Below are positions 9,153 to 19,025 of a stretch of DNA of 26,330 bases, piece by piece. Source of the stretch: Terfezia claveryi (taxonomy: Eukaryota; Ascomycota; Pezizomycetes; Pezizales; Pezizaceae); the NCBI GenBank assembly GCA_015179025.1, contig WHUX01000445.1:1-26330 (forward strand). Reading direction: 5' to 3'. Position 1 is the first letter of the stretch. Each line of letters opens with the position of its first letter. Position numbers and translations under genes: made by a program. Under the pieces are notes generated by a model. That model searched no databases. It was not told the origin of the DNA and saw only the letters and a list, made by a program, of their open reading frames with translations.

Positions 9153-10615
9153 TGTCACAGGGGCCCTATTAACTAATAGCGATCTTGCAACTATTAGGAC
9201 GGCTATGATTTCCTGCCGCAATGATATCTATTCCGCAATACAGAATATCAATCCTATAGCAGTAAAGTTTAGTCTAATAGTAGTTCCTCATGACGGATCT
9301 TATTTTGCAACATAAAATAAATCTTATGTCGCTTAAATATAAAGTTAACTCAAGACTTAGAACTTTGTAGGCTTCATGTACTCAAGGTGCTCTTGCTTTC
9401 GAATACTCGCTTGTGGTAGAATAAATTCAACCGGAACTACTTGCACTATTTATATCCCATGGTGTTCGTAGATATTCTTATGATAAAAATATTTTTATAA
9501 AACGCGGACCTATCTGTCACCTTGGAATTTCTTCCTAAGTGTTATGCCATCCACACCTTTGTTAAAGCAGTTGCTATCTGCACTCGTTGTCACAGGTTAC
9601 TAACCCGAAGGTAGAGAATATTCCTATGTCTGCATATTATACGTACTTCGCTTATAGCTCGCTTATCCCATTAAAGAATTTTTATCCGAGACAACTAAAT
9701 TCAATTTCAGATACGTTAACAATTCCCGATACTATCTAATTACCATCCGACAATATCCGAAGGCATCTAATTATATTTCCGGCAATATTCACTTAATAGT
9801 GTCTAGTGTCCATTAAAAATAATTTTCAACTGCATATAACTCTATGAATAGAGAACCGTGGGTCACAAGTAGATTACCATTGGAAAGGTATCAACGCATA
9901 GAAGATTATAGAATCTTAGTTTATCTCGATACCCAAATTATTCAAGGAGTTATTACCAATAATAAGTAAACCTCCTTGTGGACCTATATGACCATATTAA
10001 AAGTCTTATATCTCCATGAGTTTAACTCCGATCATAAAAAGGAGGGCAGAAATGGAATCAGGACGAAGAGTAGGCCTAGATAGAACCTTAAAAAATTCAA
10101 TTCGGAGAACTTTATGTTTTGGCCCTACCTTTGGCCTTTGTCCTGGGCGTACTCCCTTATAGTGTTACCAGACGCACTTTGGTCTAAAGTGCGCCCTTGG
10201 TCCTTCATTTTTTTTAGTTATTTTTGCCAAATTATATTGCTGCAGTTCAGGGTAATAATTCAATATTCAGGGTAACGCCAAGACTTCAGGGTAATAGCTA
10301 ATATAGCTAGCATGTATATGCATATAGTCAGCATACTAATCTGAGTATAACTATTGAACCGTTAATTGGATTCTTATGAAACTTAAACCGTAGCTCCCTC
10401 AAGGGTCTATGGACGTTCTATAAGCGTCTTAACCATCTAGGATGATTATAAACCACTCTGTGGTTCAAACCCATTTCATATACTTAACTCTATAGATAAG
10501 TATTAGAAATGTTTGCACCACACTGCTAAGAGTGTACCTAGAGTTCATGTGGATTCTAGGGTCGTTCTATAAGGGCCAAGATACCTTTAGTAGAGCTGGA
10601 TATCACCCCGTGACA
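9153..10615 (-). repeat. 3' LTR of element A (1,463 bp)
   Basis: On the - strand it runs from TGTCACGGGGTGATATCC to GGGCCCCTGTGACA, so it has TG...CA ends in a short inverted repeat. A conserved TATA-type word (TATAAATAG on -, about 9446-9454) lies about 1.16 kb from its start. The family's hairpin CGCACTTT / GGTCT / AAAGTGCG is at 10173-10193. Three copies of TTCAGGGTAA lie at 10246, 10266 and 10285. Confidence 0.93.
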
Positions 10616-10633
10616 GTGCCTCCCTCCCTAAGG
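10616..10633 (-). promoter_or_regulatory. Polypurine tract of element A
   Basis: On the - strand CCTTAGGGAGGGAGGCAC directly precedes the 3' LTR. The AGGGAGGGAGG core is the expected plus-strand primer site of a Ty3/gypsy element. Confidence 0.75.
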
Positions 10634-10651
10634 TTCTTGTCCGCAAGAACC
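10632..10651. repeat. Perfect 8-bp-arm hairpin beside the polypurine tract
   Basis: GGTTCTTG, loop TCCG, CAAGAACC. It sits in the 3' noncoding part of element A, next to the polypurine tract, and would form a stable stem-loop in the element's RNA. Confidence 0.8.
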
Positions 10652-10859
10652 TAATTGATCATGCAATCAGAATCATTATTGCTACTAATAACAATGGATG
10701 AGGCTTCAGGACCAGTCCTCATATACAACAGCCAAAACATAGCTGCGTACGTCTCTTTGCACCCCTGAGACAATATGGCATAAGAAATACAGGTAAAACA
10801 AAAACGTAAAGATAATTTAAAAAATCTAATGCCTAATAATAGGTAAAAAAGAAAAATCC

Positions 10860-11963
10860 TCACAAGATAACATCAGGGTCCCAAGGCTTACGAGGATTAT
10901 CCAGATGGAATTTTCGAATTAAATCGACTGCTCCATCCTTCAGGTTCTCATATGGTTCCCATGTGTCGTCATCAGGACCGTAACCCTTCCAAGAGACTAA
11001 ATACATAACCCGTCCCTTCCTAAGCTCACTCGTCCTAACCTTTTCTACCTAGTATTCCGATTCTTCAAGGTCGACTGGAGGGGGTTTTGGTGAGCGTCTG
11101 CCGGCAATCGTATTAAGGTGGTAGGGTTCCAACAAACTAATATGAAAAACTAGGTGAGTTTTGCCTGTACTTGGGGGAAGCTCTAACTTATAGGCATAAG
11201 TGCCAATAAGCCATTTAATTCTAAACTTCCCTTGTAACTTGTAGTCAAGCTTCTTGGTCGGACACCTTGTTTTGATGTTCTTTGCGTTGACCATAACCCA
11301 ATCTCCCACTTTGAACGTTAGTTCCTTCTCTGCTACCTTGAGATTGTAGTATTTGGAAATCCGGTCCTGCGCTGCCTTCATGTTCTCCCTCATAGCCTCC
11401 ATTATTGCGTCCAAGGTTTCGACTGTCTTGACTGCCTCAGGGTTGTTTGATTCAATTGAGGCTTCGGTTGGGTTCTGGAAATTATTTTCTGGGTGTTGAG
11501 TATATACAGCAAAGAATGGTGTGAGTTTGGTACTAGAATGGACAGTGTTATTATAACAGAACTCGGCAAATGGTAATAACTATACCCAGTCATCCTGATT
11601 CCAACAGCAATACATCCGTATATAATGCTCAAGGGTCTGGTTAACTCATTCAGTTTGACCATCAGTTTGGGGGTGATATGCCGAGGACTTATCCAATTCA
11701 ACTCCTAATAACTACATTACCTCCATCCAAAACGAACTTGTAAACACCGAATCTCGATCCGAAACAACCCTCTTTGGTAATCCATGCAGCCTCCAAACCT
11801 CCTTGACAAATATCCCAGCTAACTCTTTTGCCTTCCAGTTCTTGAAGGGAATGAAATGTGACATCTTAGTAAACCTATCAACAATAACCCAAATCTGATT
11901 ATACTCTTTGACTGGCGGTAAATTAGTGATGAAATCCATCGAAATATATTCCCACGGCCTATA
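10860..11963 (-). pseudogene. Element A integrase core, C-terminal domain and chromodomain (broken)
   Basis: The left part of pol after the solo LTR. The core begins with YISMDFITNLPP and has the first Asp in IVDRFTKM, the second in VSDRDSVF and the Glu in HPQTDGQTE, so the D,D,E triad is visible. Downstream are VKVGDWVMV-like and KLDYKLQGKFRI segments of the integrase C-terminal (GPY/F) region, then a chromodomain ([20 protein letters not shown]) ending at 10860. In-frame stops: TAG 11712-11714, TGA 11646-11648 just after the catalytic Glu, TAG 11580-11582, and TAG 11049-11051 before the chromodomain. No frameshift is needed to read it through. The family role is DNA integration, with the chromodomain guiding insertion to heterochromatin. 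Confidence 0.88.
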
Positions 11964-13424
11964 TGTTATGGGAGCTCTATTGACTGATAGCACTCTAGCG
12001 ACTATTAGGACAGCTGTAGTTTGCTGCCGCAACGATATCTATTCCGCAATACAGAATATCAATCCTATAGCAGTAAAGTTTAATCCAACTACAGTTCCAC
12101 ACGATGGATCTTATTTCGCAACACAAAATAAATCCTATATCGCTTGAACGTAAAGTTAACTCAAGACTTAGAACTTTGTAGGCTTCGTGTACTCAAGGTG
12201 CTCTTGCTTTCGAATACTCGCTGGTGGTAGAATGAATTCAAGCGGAACTACTTGCACTATTTATATCCCGCGGTGTTCGTAGATATTCTTATGATTAAAA
12301 TATTTTATAAAATGCGGGCCTACCTGTCACCTTGGAATTTCTTCCTAAGTGTTATGCCATCCACACCTTTGTTAATGCAGTTGCTATCTGCACTCGTTGT
12401 CACAGGTTACTAACCCTAACGTAGAGAATATTCCCATGTCTGTATATTATACATACTTCACTTATAGCTCGCTTATCCCATTAAAGAATTCTTATCTGAG
12501 ACAACTATATTTAATTTCAGATATGTTACCAATCCCCGATACTATCGAATTACCATCCGACAATATCCGAAGGCATCTAATTATGTTTCCGGCAATATTC
12601 ACTTAATAGTATTTAGTGTCCATTAAAAATAATTTTCAACTGCACATAACTCTATGAATAGAGAACCGTGGGTCATAAGTAGATTACCATTGGAAAGGTA
12701 TCAACGCATAGAAGATTATAGAATCTTAGTTTATCTCGATACCCAAATTATTCACGGAGTTATTACCAATAATAAGTAAACCTCTTCATAGACCTATCTG
12801 ACCATATTAAAAGTCTTATAACTCCATGAGTTTAACTCCGATCATAAAAAGAATTGCAGAAATGGAATCAGGACGAAGAGTGGGCCTAGATAGAACCTTG
12901 AAACATTAAATTCGGAAAACTTTATGTTTTGGCCCTACTTTTGGCCTTTGTCTTAGGCGCACTCTTTTATAGTGTCACCGGACGCACTTTGGTCTAAAGT
13001 GCGCCCTCCGTCCTTCATTTTTTTAGTTATTTGTACCAAATTATTTTCCTTAAGTTCAGGGTAATAATTAGCAATTCAGGGTAACGCCAAGACTTCAGGG
13101 TAATAGCTAATAGCTAGTATATATATGCATATAGCTAGTATATTGATCTAGGTATAACTATTGAACCATTAATCGGTTACTTATGAAACTTAAACCATAG
13201 CTCCCTCAAGGGTCTATGGACGTTCCATAAGGGTCTTAACCATCTAGGATGCTTATAAACCACTCTGAGGTTCATACACATTTCATATACTTAACTCTTA
13301 TAGATAAGTATTAGAAACGTTTGCACCACACTACTAAGAGTGTACCTAGAGTCCATATAGATTTTAGGGTCGTTCTATAAGGGCCCAAGTACCTTTTGGT
13401 AGGGCTGGATGTCACCCTATGACA
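11964..13424 (-). repeat. Solo LTR (1,461 bp) inserted in element A integrase
   Basis: It is the same LTR family and orientation as element A's own LTRs, with ends TGTCATAGGG and CTCCCATAACA on -. It is flanked by a perfect 5-bp duplication CTATA (11959-11963 and 13425-13429). There is no internal element sequence, so it is a recombination remnant of a full insertion. It separates the integrase zinc-binding part from the catalytic core. Open frames in it look alike between LTR copies only because the LTRs are homologous. Confidence 0.93.
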
Positions 13425-13946
13425 CTATAGGGGATTGGAAGAGGTATGAGCTTTCCATATTTCTTGTTTCTTGCAGTCTTGTTTCTTTGGCAAGCATCAT
13501 ATGTGCGAATGTAGTTTCGTACCCAGTCTTCCATATTAGGCCAGTAGTAATTTCGTTTCATAAGCTCGAGGGTTTTGTCACGTCCGAAATGACCTGCAAC
13601 TTTAGCATTGTAACACTGGAAAGTCACTTTCAACTTAAGGGAGTTGTTATCAGGTATATATAGGCGACGTTCATAGGTTACCATGTCATCTTCTAAACCG
13701 TAATGATCGAGTACAGGTTACTCCTTGCCAAACTTCAACGCGTTCCGAATCCCTAACCACTTGTCATCCTTGAGGCCAGGCTCTAGGATCTCTTTTGACT
13801 AACTTGATTCTTCCATTTGTGAGGCCTTCACTGCCATAATACGGCGCGTTACTAGACTCTCCTCACTTGTTCCTAGTTGGAATTGACCAGGCTTGAACAT
13901 TCGAATCGTGTGGTCCTGCTTCTCTCCCCCTCCTTCGAGGACAGAA
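13425..13946 (-). pseudogene. Element A integrase N-terminal zinc-binding part and linker (broken)
   Basis: The frame at 13412-13684 contains AGHFGRDKTLELMKRNYYWP and YDACQRNK, the H2C2 zinc-binding region of Ty3/gypsy integrases. The first His of the pair appears to be Tyr (CYNAKVAGH) and the first Cys of C-x2-C appears to be Tyr (TYDAC). Both are changes reachable by one C-to-T or G-to-A transition. Upstream, between here and RNase H, the linker carries further stops, including a TAG right after GKADALSR. The right copy of the solo LTR's duplication is at 13425-13429. Confidence 0.8.
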
Positions 13947-14518
13947 TCAACCTAACGAGAAAGTGCATCTGCTTTACCATTTTTATCACCTGGGCAGTAG
14001 ATGATTCTAAAATTAAACTGGCTTAGTATTTCCGCCCATCTGGCCTGCCTTTGATTGAGTATCTTAGTGGAATTAAAGTACTCAAGGTTCTTGTGATCCG
14101 TATACACAATTATCTCCTCCAGGGCACCCATGAAAAAATGTCTACATTCTTAGAAACAATTAACAATTACGACCATCTCTTTATCATGGACATCGTAATT
14201 AAGTTCTGCTGGGATAAAGCATTTCAAATAGTACACTACTGGGTGCCAACGACTATCTGGTTCTTTTTGGGATAGAATACCAGCTTTAGCTAGATCAGAC
14301 GCATCTGTCTCGATCATTTTCTGTCGTTCTGGGTGATAATTGCATAGTATTGGAGTGGTAGTGAACCTATATTTTAACTCATCAAAGGCCTGTTGACACT
14401 GCTGTGTCCAGTTCCAGGGAACTCCATTGTGCATTAGTGTCTGAATTAGCAAAGCCAAACTACTAAAGCCTTGAATAAACCTGCGATAGAAATTAGCAAA
14501 ACCAATAAACCTCTGCAC
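13947..14518 (-). pseudogene. Element A RT connection and RNase H
   Basis: FIGFANFYRRFIQGFS is the conserved RT connection. ETDASDLAKAGILSQ holds the first RNase H Asp. [11 protein letters not shown] and [12 protein letters not shown] follow, and the domain ends with GKADALSR near 13950. The open frame 14150-14518 stops within RNase H; the remaining part continues after a break near 14150. The domain removes the RNA template during reverse transcription. Confidence 0.82.
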
Positions 14519-14542
14519 TTCTTTAACGTTCCGAGGAGCCTG

Positions 14543-15274
14543 CTAGACGAGGATGTCCTCGACTTTCTTCTGCCCCATTTGTATCCCCTTTGTACCTACT
14601 TTAAATCCCACGAATTTGACTTCTGGGACATAGAAAATACACTTGTCTAGGTTGATATAAAGGTTATTCTCCGTTAGTTTCTGCAGCACCCAACGGACGA
14701 GCTCGACATGTTCTTCCTCTGTTTGGGTATAAATGAGGATATCATCAATATATACAACTATTCCTTGGTCAATTCGTTCTGATAGAATATTGTTAATATG
14801 TCGCTGGAAAACAGATGCCGCATTAGTTAGTCCAAAAGGCATAACTGTATATTCGTATAAGCCATATCTTGTCTTGAATGCTGTTTTCCACTCGTCTCCA
14901 GCCGCTATTCTGAGTAGGTTAATGCCGAGTTTGAGATCGAGTTTAGAGAAAACCTGTGAAGTCCCAACTTGTTCCATTAGGGTAGTCATAAGTGGTAGGG
15001 GATACTTGTCTTTTTTAGTTATGGCATTGAGCCCTCTATAGTCTACGACTATTTTGAGCTTGCCATTTGGCTGTTTGGCGAAGAATATAGAAGTGCCAGC
15101 ACTGCTTTTGCTCGGTCTTATCTTGCCGGTTCGGAGCATCTCATCTAGGTATTCTTTGAGAAGCTCCAGTTCATCAGGGGAGAGGGGGTATAGTTTTCCT
15201 GATGGAGGACTATTTCCTTCTTCTAACTCAATAGTCTTGTCTTGTAGACCATACATGGGAAGGGCAGATTGCAA
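14543..15274 (-). CDS. Element A reverse transcriptase, open 243-codon fragment
   Basis: An open frame covers most of the RT domain. Visible motifs are VVDYRGLN (77-83), FSKLDL with the first catalytic Asp at 113, MPFGLTNA (145-152) and VVYIDD (catalytic Asp pair at 177-178). The usual RGAYN after KLDL reads KLGIN here, an atypical change. It lies downstream of protease and upstream of RNase H in the order expected for Ty3/gypsy pol. It is not a free-standing gene: neighbouring parts of the polyprotein carry stops, so it is best read as the best-preserved piece of a dead pol. Confidence 0.9.
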   Translation of the reverse strand: MQSALPMYGLQDKTIELEEGNSPPSGKLYPLSPDELELLKEYLDEMLRTGKIRPSKSSAGTSIFFAKQPNGKLKIVVDYRGLNAITKKDKYPLPLMTTLMEQVGTSQVFSKLDLKLGINLLRIAAGDEWKTAFKTRYGLYEYTVMPFGLTNAASVFQRHINNILSERIDQGIVVYIDDILIYTQTEEEHVELVRWVLQKLTENNLYINLDKCIFYVPEVKFVGFKVGTKGIQMGQKKVEDILV

Positions 15275-15479
15275 CTCCTTTCCAAAGATTTTTACAAAAT
15301 CCCTGTACTATGTTGACAATCGATCAGCAAGTTCATAGATATTTTCAGTCGCTGTTATTTTCATAACCTTAGGAACGTCTCCATTAGTGAACTTCTGATA
15401 TTCCTATTCTCCTATTTCAATTAATCCGACATATTAAGTTTCTGCAAGTACTTCGTCAAAGTCAGCGAAATCAGTAACC

Positions 15480-15703
15480 TCCTCGATTTCCAATGCTCTT
15501 TTTAGCTCGAGTCTATAAGTAGTGGTAACTCGTAGCTTATCACAATTGGCTTTTATCCAATCCATCCCCAAAATGAGTGGAAGACCTGGTTCGAGGCACG
15601 CAGCCTCAGTTATCAGGTCAAGGGTCTTATTCTTTCCAGATCTTGCATCTGGACCTCCATCTATAGGTTCTGAACCTGCACCATGCCAGACCTCTTGACA
15701 ATC
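15480..15703 (-). pseudogene. Element A protease, C-terminal part
   Basis: The segment GLPLILGMDWI (about 15545-15600 on -) is the conserved C-terminal ILG motif of retropepsin-like proteases, preceded by DGGPDARSGK. It has lost its N-terminal half to the insert at 15704-16358. Between it and RT (15275-15480) there are further stops. Confidence 0.75.
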
Positions 15704-16358
15704 TGTTGAGATACAGGTTTATGAGATATATACTATATCCAACAGGCAGCAGAAATTCAACCAAGTATCCAATAAAGGAGAAACTTTTAAACGGATCTAA
15801 TAGGCTGGTGGAGAACGTTCTGGAGAACGTAGAGGACGTTGTGGATACTGTAGAGGACGCTGTAGAGCATGTACTAGGAATGTAGAATATATAGGAGAAT
15901 ATATTATAGAATGTATGAGTGAATGAGATTGATATGTGAGCTGATAATTTCTGAAGGAAGGGAATTCTCCTCCTATATATACACGATTCCAGTAAGCTAT
16001 AACACAAGCCAGAGCATGCTAAATACGTTCAACATGATTACAATATACTCAACATCTTTGAGTTTGTAATATAAAAGTTTAACAGAAGTATAACTCAGGA
16101 TATGGTTTAACATGTGTTGTAAGCATGTGAATAGAGATAAAACAGAGTTATTAGAGCGTGAATAACGTAACTAACAATAGAGTTATGCATGTGAAAAGTA
16201 TATGGAAATACTTAATCTATATAAGTATTAAGCACATAGTTTGACATATGGTGGAATGTAATTAGGAATGAATAATGCATGTGTATGTGATTTGTGGTGT
16301 AAGAGAGAGCGTTTGAACGCGTTTTTTAATAGAATCGAGCCGTCGGTGCTCTCTAACA
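15704..16358 (-). repeat. Probable solo LTR of another retrotransposon in the protease gene (655 bp)
   Basis: It begins TGTTAGAGAGCACC and ends ACCTGTATCTCAACA on -, so it has TGTT...AACA ends. It is AT-rich and non-coding, and it separates the protease active-site part from its ILG part. Its sequence is unlike the 1.46-kb LTR family. No clear 5-bp target duplication flanks it (GAGAA against GATTG on -), so the exact borders may be off or a deletion followed. Confidence 0.55.
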
Positions 16359-16500
16359 TTCTCAGTCTTTTCTCCCTCTTAACTCAAGGCAGCATCATCT
16401 GTTCAACGAAAGAAGAATCAAAAATCATAGCTTCTGCACCAGTATCAACTAAAGCATTAATGGAAATTTCGCATTTATTTCCTCCGTACATCTAAGATAA
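16359..16500 (-). pseudogene. Element A protease, active-site part
   Basis: INALVDTGAEAMIFDSSFVE contains the retropepsin DTG signature. A TAG lies just upstream (VKLS, stop, MYGG) and a TGA lies shortly downstream of it. The rest of the domain is on the far side of the 655-bp insert. Confidence 0.85.
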
Positions 16501-17060
16501 CTTAACAGAGATAAGAAATTTCAGTCCTTCACGCTTCAATACCTTCACATCCGATTTTCCTGCCAAAGAGAGATCCTTAATTCCATCCAATGAAATATCC
16601 GGCACCGCCACCTTTCGTGGTCTTTTTTCGAGTGCGCCAATATGAGGAGCCACCTCATCATCAGCTTTTCTTTTTGTCCCATTTTTTGCGTTTTTATTTG
16701 ATAAAGAAAGAGATGAAATAGTAGAAGAAGAAAAATTGCGAGAAACAGAACTAATCAAAACAGGGTCAATATCCATCGGTTCCCCTTCCTGTTCCTCCTT
16801 CCAACTGCCAACAGAGATGCTATTCCTTATAACACAAATAGAAAACCAATCCTGCGAGACTATCCGACCCAATGTACTAGATAGCCCGCATCCCTAACAG
16901 TCCGAATTTTCCCCATAATCCAACTCATCCTTACTCACAATATGCCCAAACTGAACCTCAAGTGGCATTGCTACAGCCGCTCCTGCAGACACTGTTGCCA
17001 CTTTCTTTGCTTCCTCCTTTCCCTTTCCCTTTCCCTTTGACTCGACCATAGGTTTCTAAC
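16501..17060 (-). pseudogene. Element A gag-to-protease linker
   Basis: A Ser- and Lys-rich linker with an open frame at 16492-16872 (EEQEGEPMDIDPVLISS; KNAKNGTKRKADDEV) joins nucleocapsid to protease. There is no recognisable domain. Lys/Glu-rich repeats (KGKGKGK) occur near 17030. Confidence 0.6.
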
Positions 17061-18978
17061 CATTTGTACAGTTACCCATCATGTAGTTTTGTCCCCACAC
17101 TTAATGCACTGTCCATCCTTATTCCGAGCCTGTCGCATTGTATATGTAACTTTATCTTGACCAGGCTGTTTTTCTTTTTAGAAGAAGTATTGGATTTGGG
17201 CTTGGATTTGGCATCGGGCTTGGTTTTCGCCTTCTGCTTTAGTTTAGTAATCCGATCTTTGAGATTGTCGGATTTCTTTTCTGTAGTCTTGGGGGTATTG
17301 GGTACCTCCTTTTTCGCACTAGCAGCCTGTTCTTTTTGACGGAACTGGCTCTGTGCATGTGCCTCCCTAACCTTCTTATACTCAACCTGAGACCCAGTAT
17401 TTGCGATAGCCTGGAAGCACATTTCTGTACTAGCAGGTACCTTATCTAGAATGTCTTTGTCAGTACTGCCTCGAACGATATGGGTCCGAGTCTCAGGCTG
17501 AATTGTACTAATCAGGTACTCCCAGAGCTGTTCTCATGGTAGTTCCGCTACCAACTGATGAACCCTGACATGAGCGATGAAATCTTTCATCAACTCACCT
17601 TTCTTCTAGAACTACTTCTGAACGGAGACCTTTGCATCCCGCTTCTCATGCTGGTTCTGGTGTGCGTTTATGAATTCATGTTTAAAGACATTAAATGTGT
17701 CCCATTCAACCCATCCGGAGTTGGCATCTGGTGTACGCTTGTGTTGGTTTGCGTAATACCAAGTGCTCACACCTCCTGTAAGTAGATCCGCTACAAACAG
17801 GATTTTTTCACTATGAGTAGAGTATGTTAGTAGCATGCATTCAAAGGTGTGGTCTACCTTCATCAGAAATTCTTTCAGCTTGCTTGAAGTTCCATCGAAC
17901 TTCAGTGGTAGAGGGAGGTTTCGGGGTTCTTTTTCTCAGAAAGAACTCGAGTTTTCTTTTGTGGAGGAGGTGATAGTGGAGGCGGAGGGGTGGTACCGGA
18001 CCAGTCCGAGTACCATATATAATGAAATCTTCAATATCATCATCAATTGATTGAATGCGTTTCGGTGGACGTTATTGGCTGAGTGGTTGCTCTTAGAGGT
18101 CTTTGAGCTTCCTTTTGTAAGTCTAGATCCAATGAGAGAGTTCTTCTACGGATTCCTTATTAGTCTCACAACTGCGAATTCGATCATCTTGCTCTTGCTT
18201 AATCACCTTCTGTGTCCATTCATGGAGTTTGACAATATCTGCTTTGATACCATCAAACTCTACCTTAGCTGCATCGACTATTGCCTCTGTGTCCTTCTTG
18301 AACTTCTTGATTAACTCCTCCCATTGCTTTTCTAACGCCTCACTAATGGATACAGTTAAGCATTTAACTGCATCGTCTTGTCCTTCTGTTTGACCTTTTA
18401 AGGCTGCTACCTCCTCGGTAACCTGCTGTCATAACAACTTTAGATCTTCATATATAGGCATTACTCCTTCAAAAATAACTCTGTGAGCATCTTGAGCTTC
18501 TTTTAGGAGGCTTGCTTGAGCGTTAAGACCTCTTGTAAGGTCAGCAATCTCGGCTTTTTGCCGGTCGAACTCGATGGATCCGTCTCGAACAATACGAGCC
18601 AATAATTGGTAATATTTTTCTTGGCTTAAACTTGGTCGAGACGGTCGTGTGGGGCATAGTGGAGACTGGGTAGGACGTCGTGATGATATGTTACTGGCTG
18701 TTCGATGGAGAGGCTTTCGGGAAGGTTGTCCAAATCATTCTAATAAACTAGGTGGGAATGTGGTTAACTCATCTGGAGAGTATATAGGGTGTATTGAGGA
18801 TTCCATCCCATGAGATAGAATATCCTCTATTAGAATATCAATAAGGTCATCTTCCGTATCTGTATCAGATTGAGGAAGATTGTGTAGTCTTTGTGTAATA
18901 GCATGAGGTGTGACATCTGGGAATGTAAGGGGTTGGTAGGGCTGGCGAGGCCCTCTTGATATCTGTGAACTAGACATG
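17061..18978 (-). pseudogene. Element A gag (broken)
   Basis: The likely start is the ATG at 18978 (MSSSQISRGPRQPYQPL), 47 bp after the 5' LTR. A helical, charged N-terminal half follows. The capsid core is open at 17612-17863 (LLTGGVSTWYYANQHKR and SGWVEWDTF), typical of Retrotrans_gag. It then carries TAG at 17612-17614 and again at 17606-17608, where Gln would fit (VQK-stop-F-stop-KKGEL). A basic nucleocapsid region is open at 17072-17422. It ends in CIKCG, the start of a zinc knuckle whose His and last Cys are lost. Gag would form the particle shell and bind the element's RNA. Confidence 0.8.
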
Positions 18979-18985
18979 ATTAGAG

Positions 18986-19025
18986 TATATAGCAAATGTA
19001 GCGAGAATCACTGGCTACAAAGTAA
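18986..19025 (-). promoter_or_regulatory. Candidate primer-binding leader with a 6-bp-stem hairpin
   Basis: Directly after the 5' LTR on - is TTACTTTGTAGCCAGTGATT. TGTAGC and GCTACA lie 11 nt apart as a perfect 6-bp stem. The stretch TGTAGCCAGTGATTCTCG could pair with a tRNA 3' end apart from one mismatch in CCA, but I could not identify the tRNA. Confidence 0.4.

Noticed and set aside
11712..12032. A minus-strand frame with an extended N-terminus before the integrase core
   Set aside because: The first 24 or so residues come from the inserted solo LTR; the real integrase sequence starts after the CTATA duplication.
11908..12147. A 79-codon + strand frame very similar to another at 18976-19209, as if a conserved small protein family
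   Set aside because: Both lie in LTR copies of one repeat family; they resemble each other because the DNA is homologous. A third copy at 9153-9320 breaks the frame.
15627..16007. A 126-codon minus-strand frame rich in Ser, Thr and Phe
   Set aside because: It lies mostly in the AT-rich LTR-like insert, runs into protease sequence in the wrong frame, and has no protein-family character.
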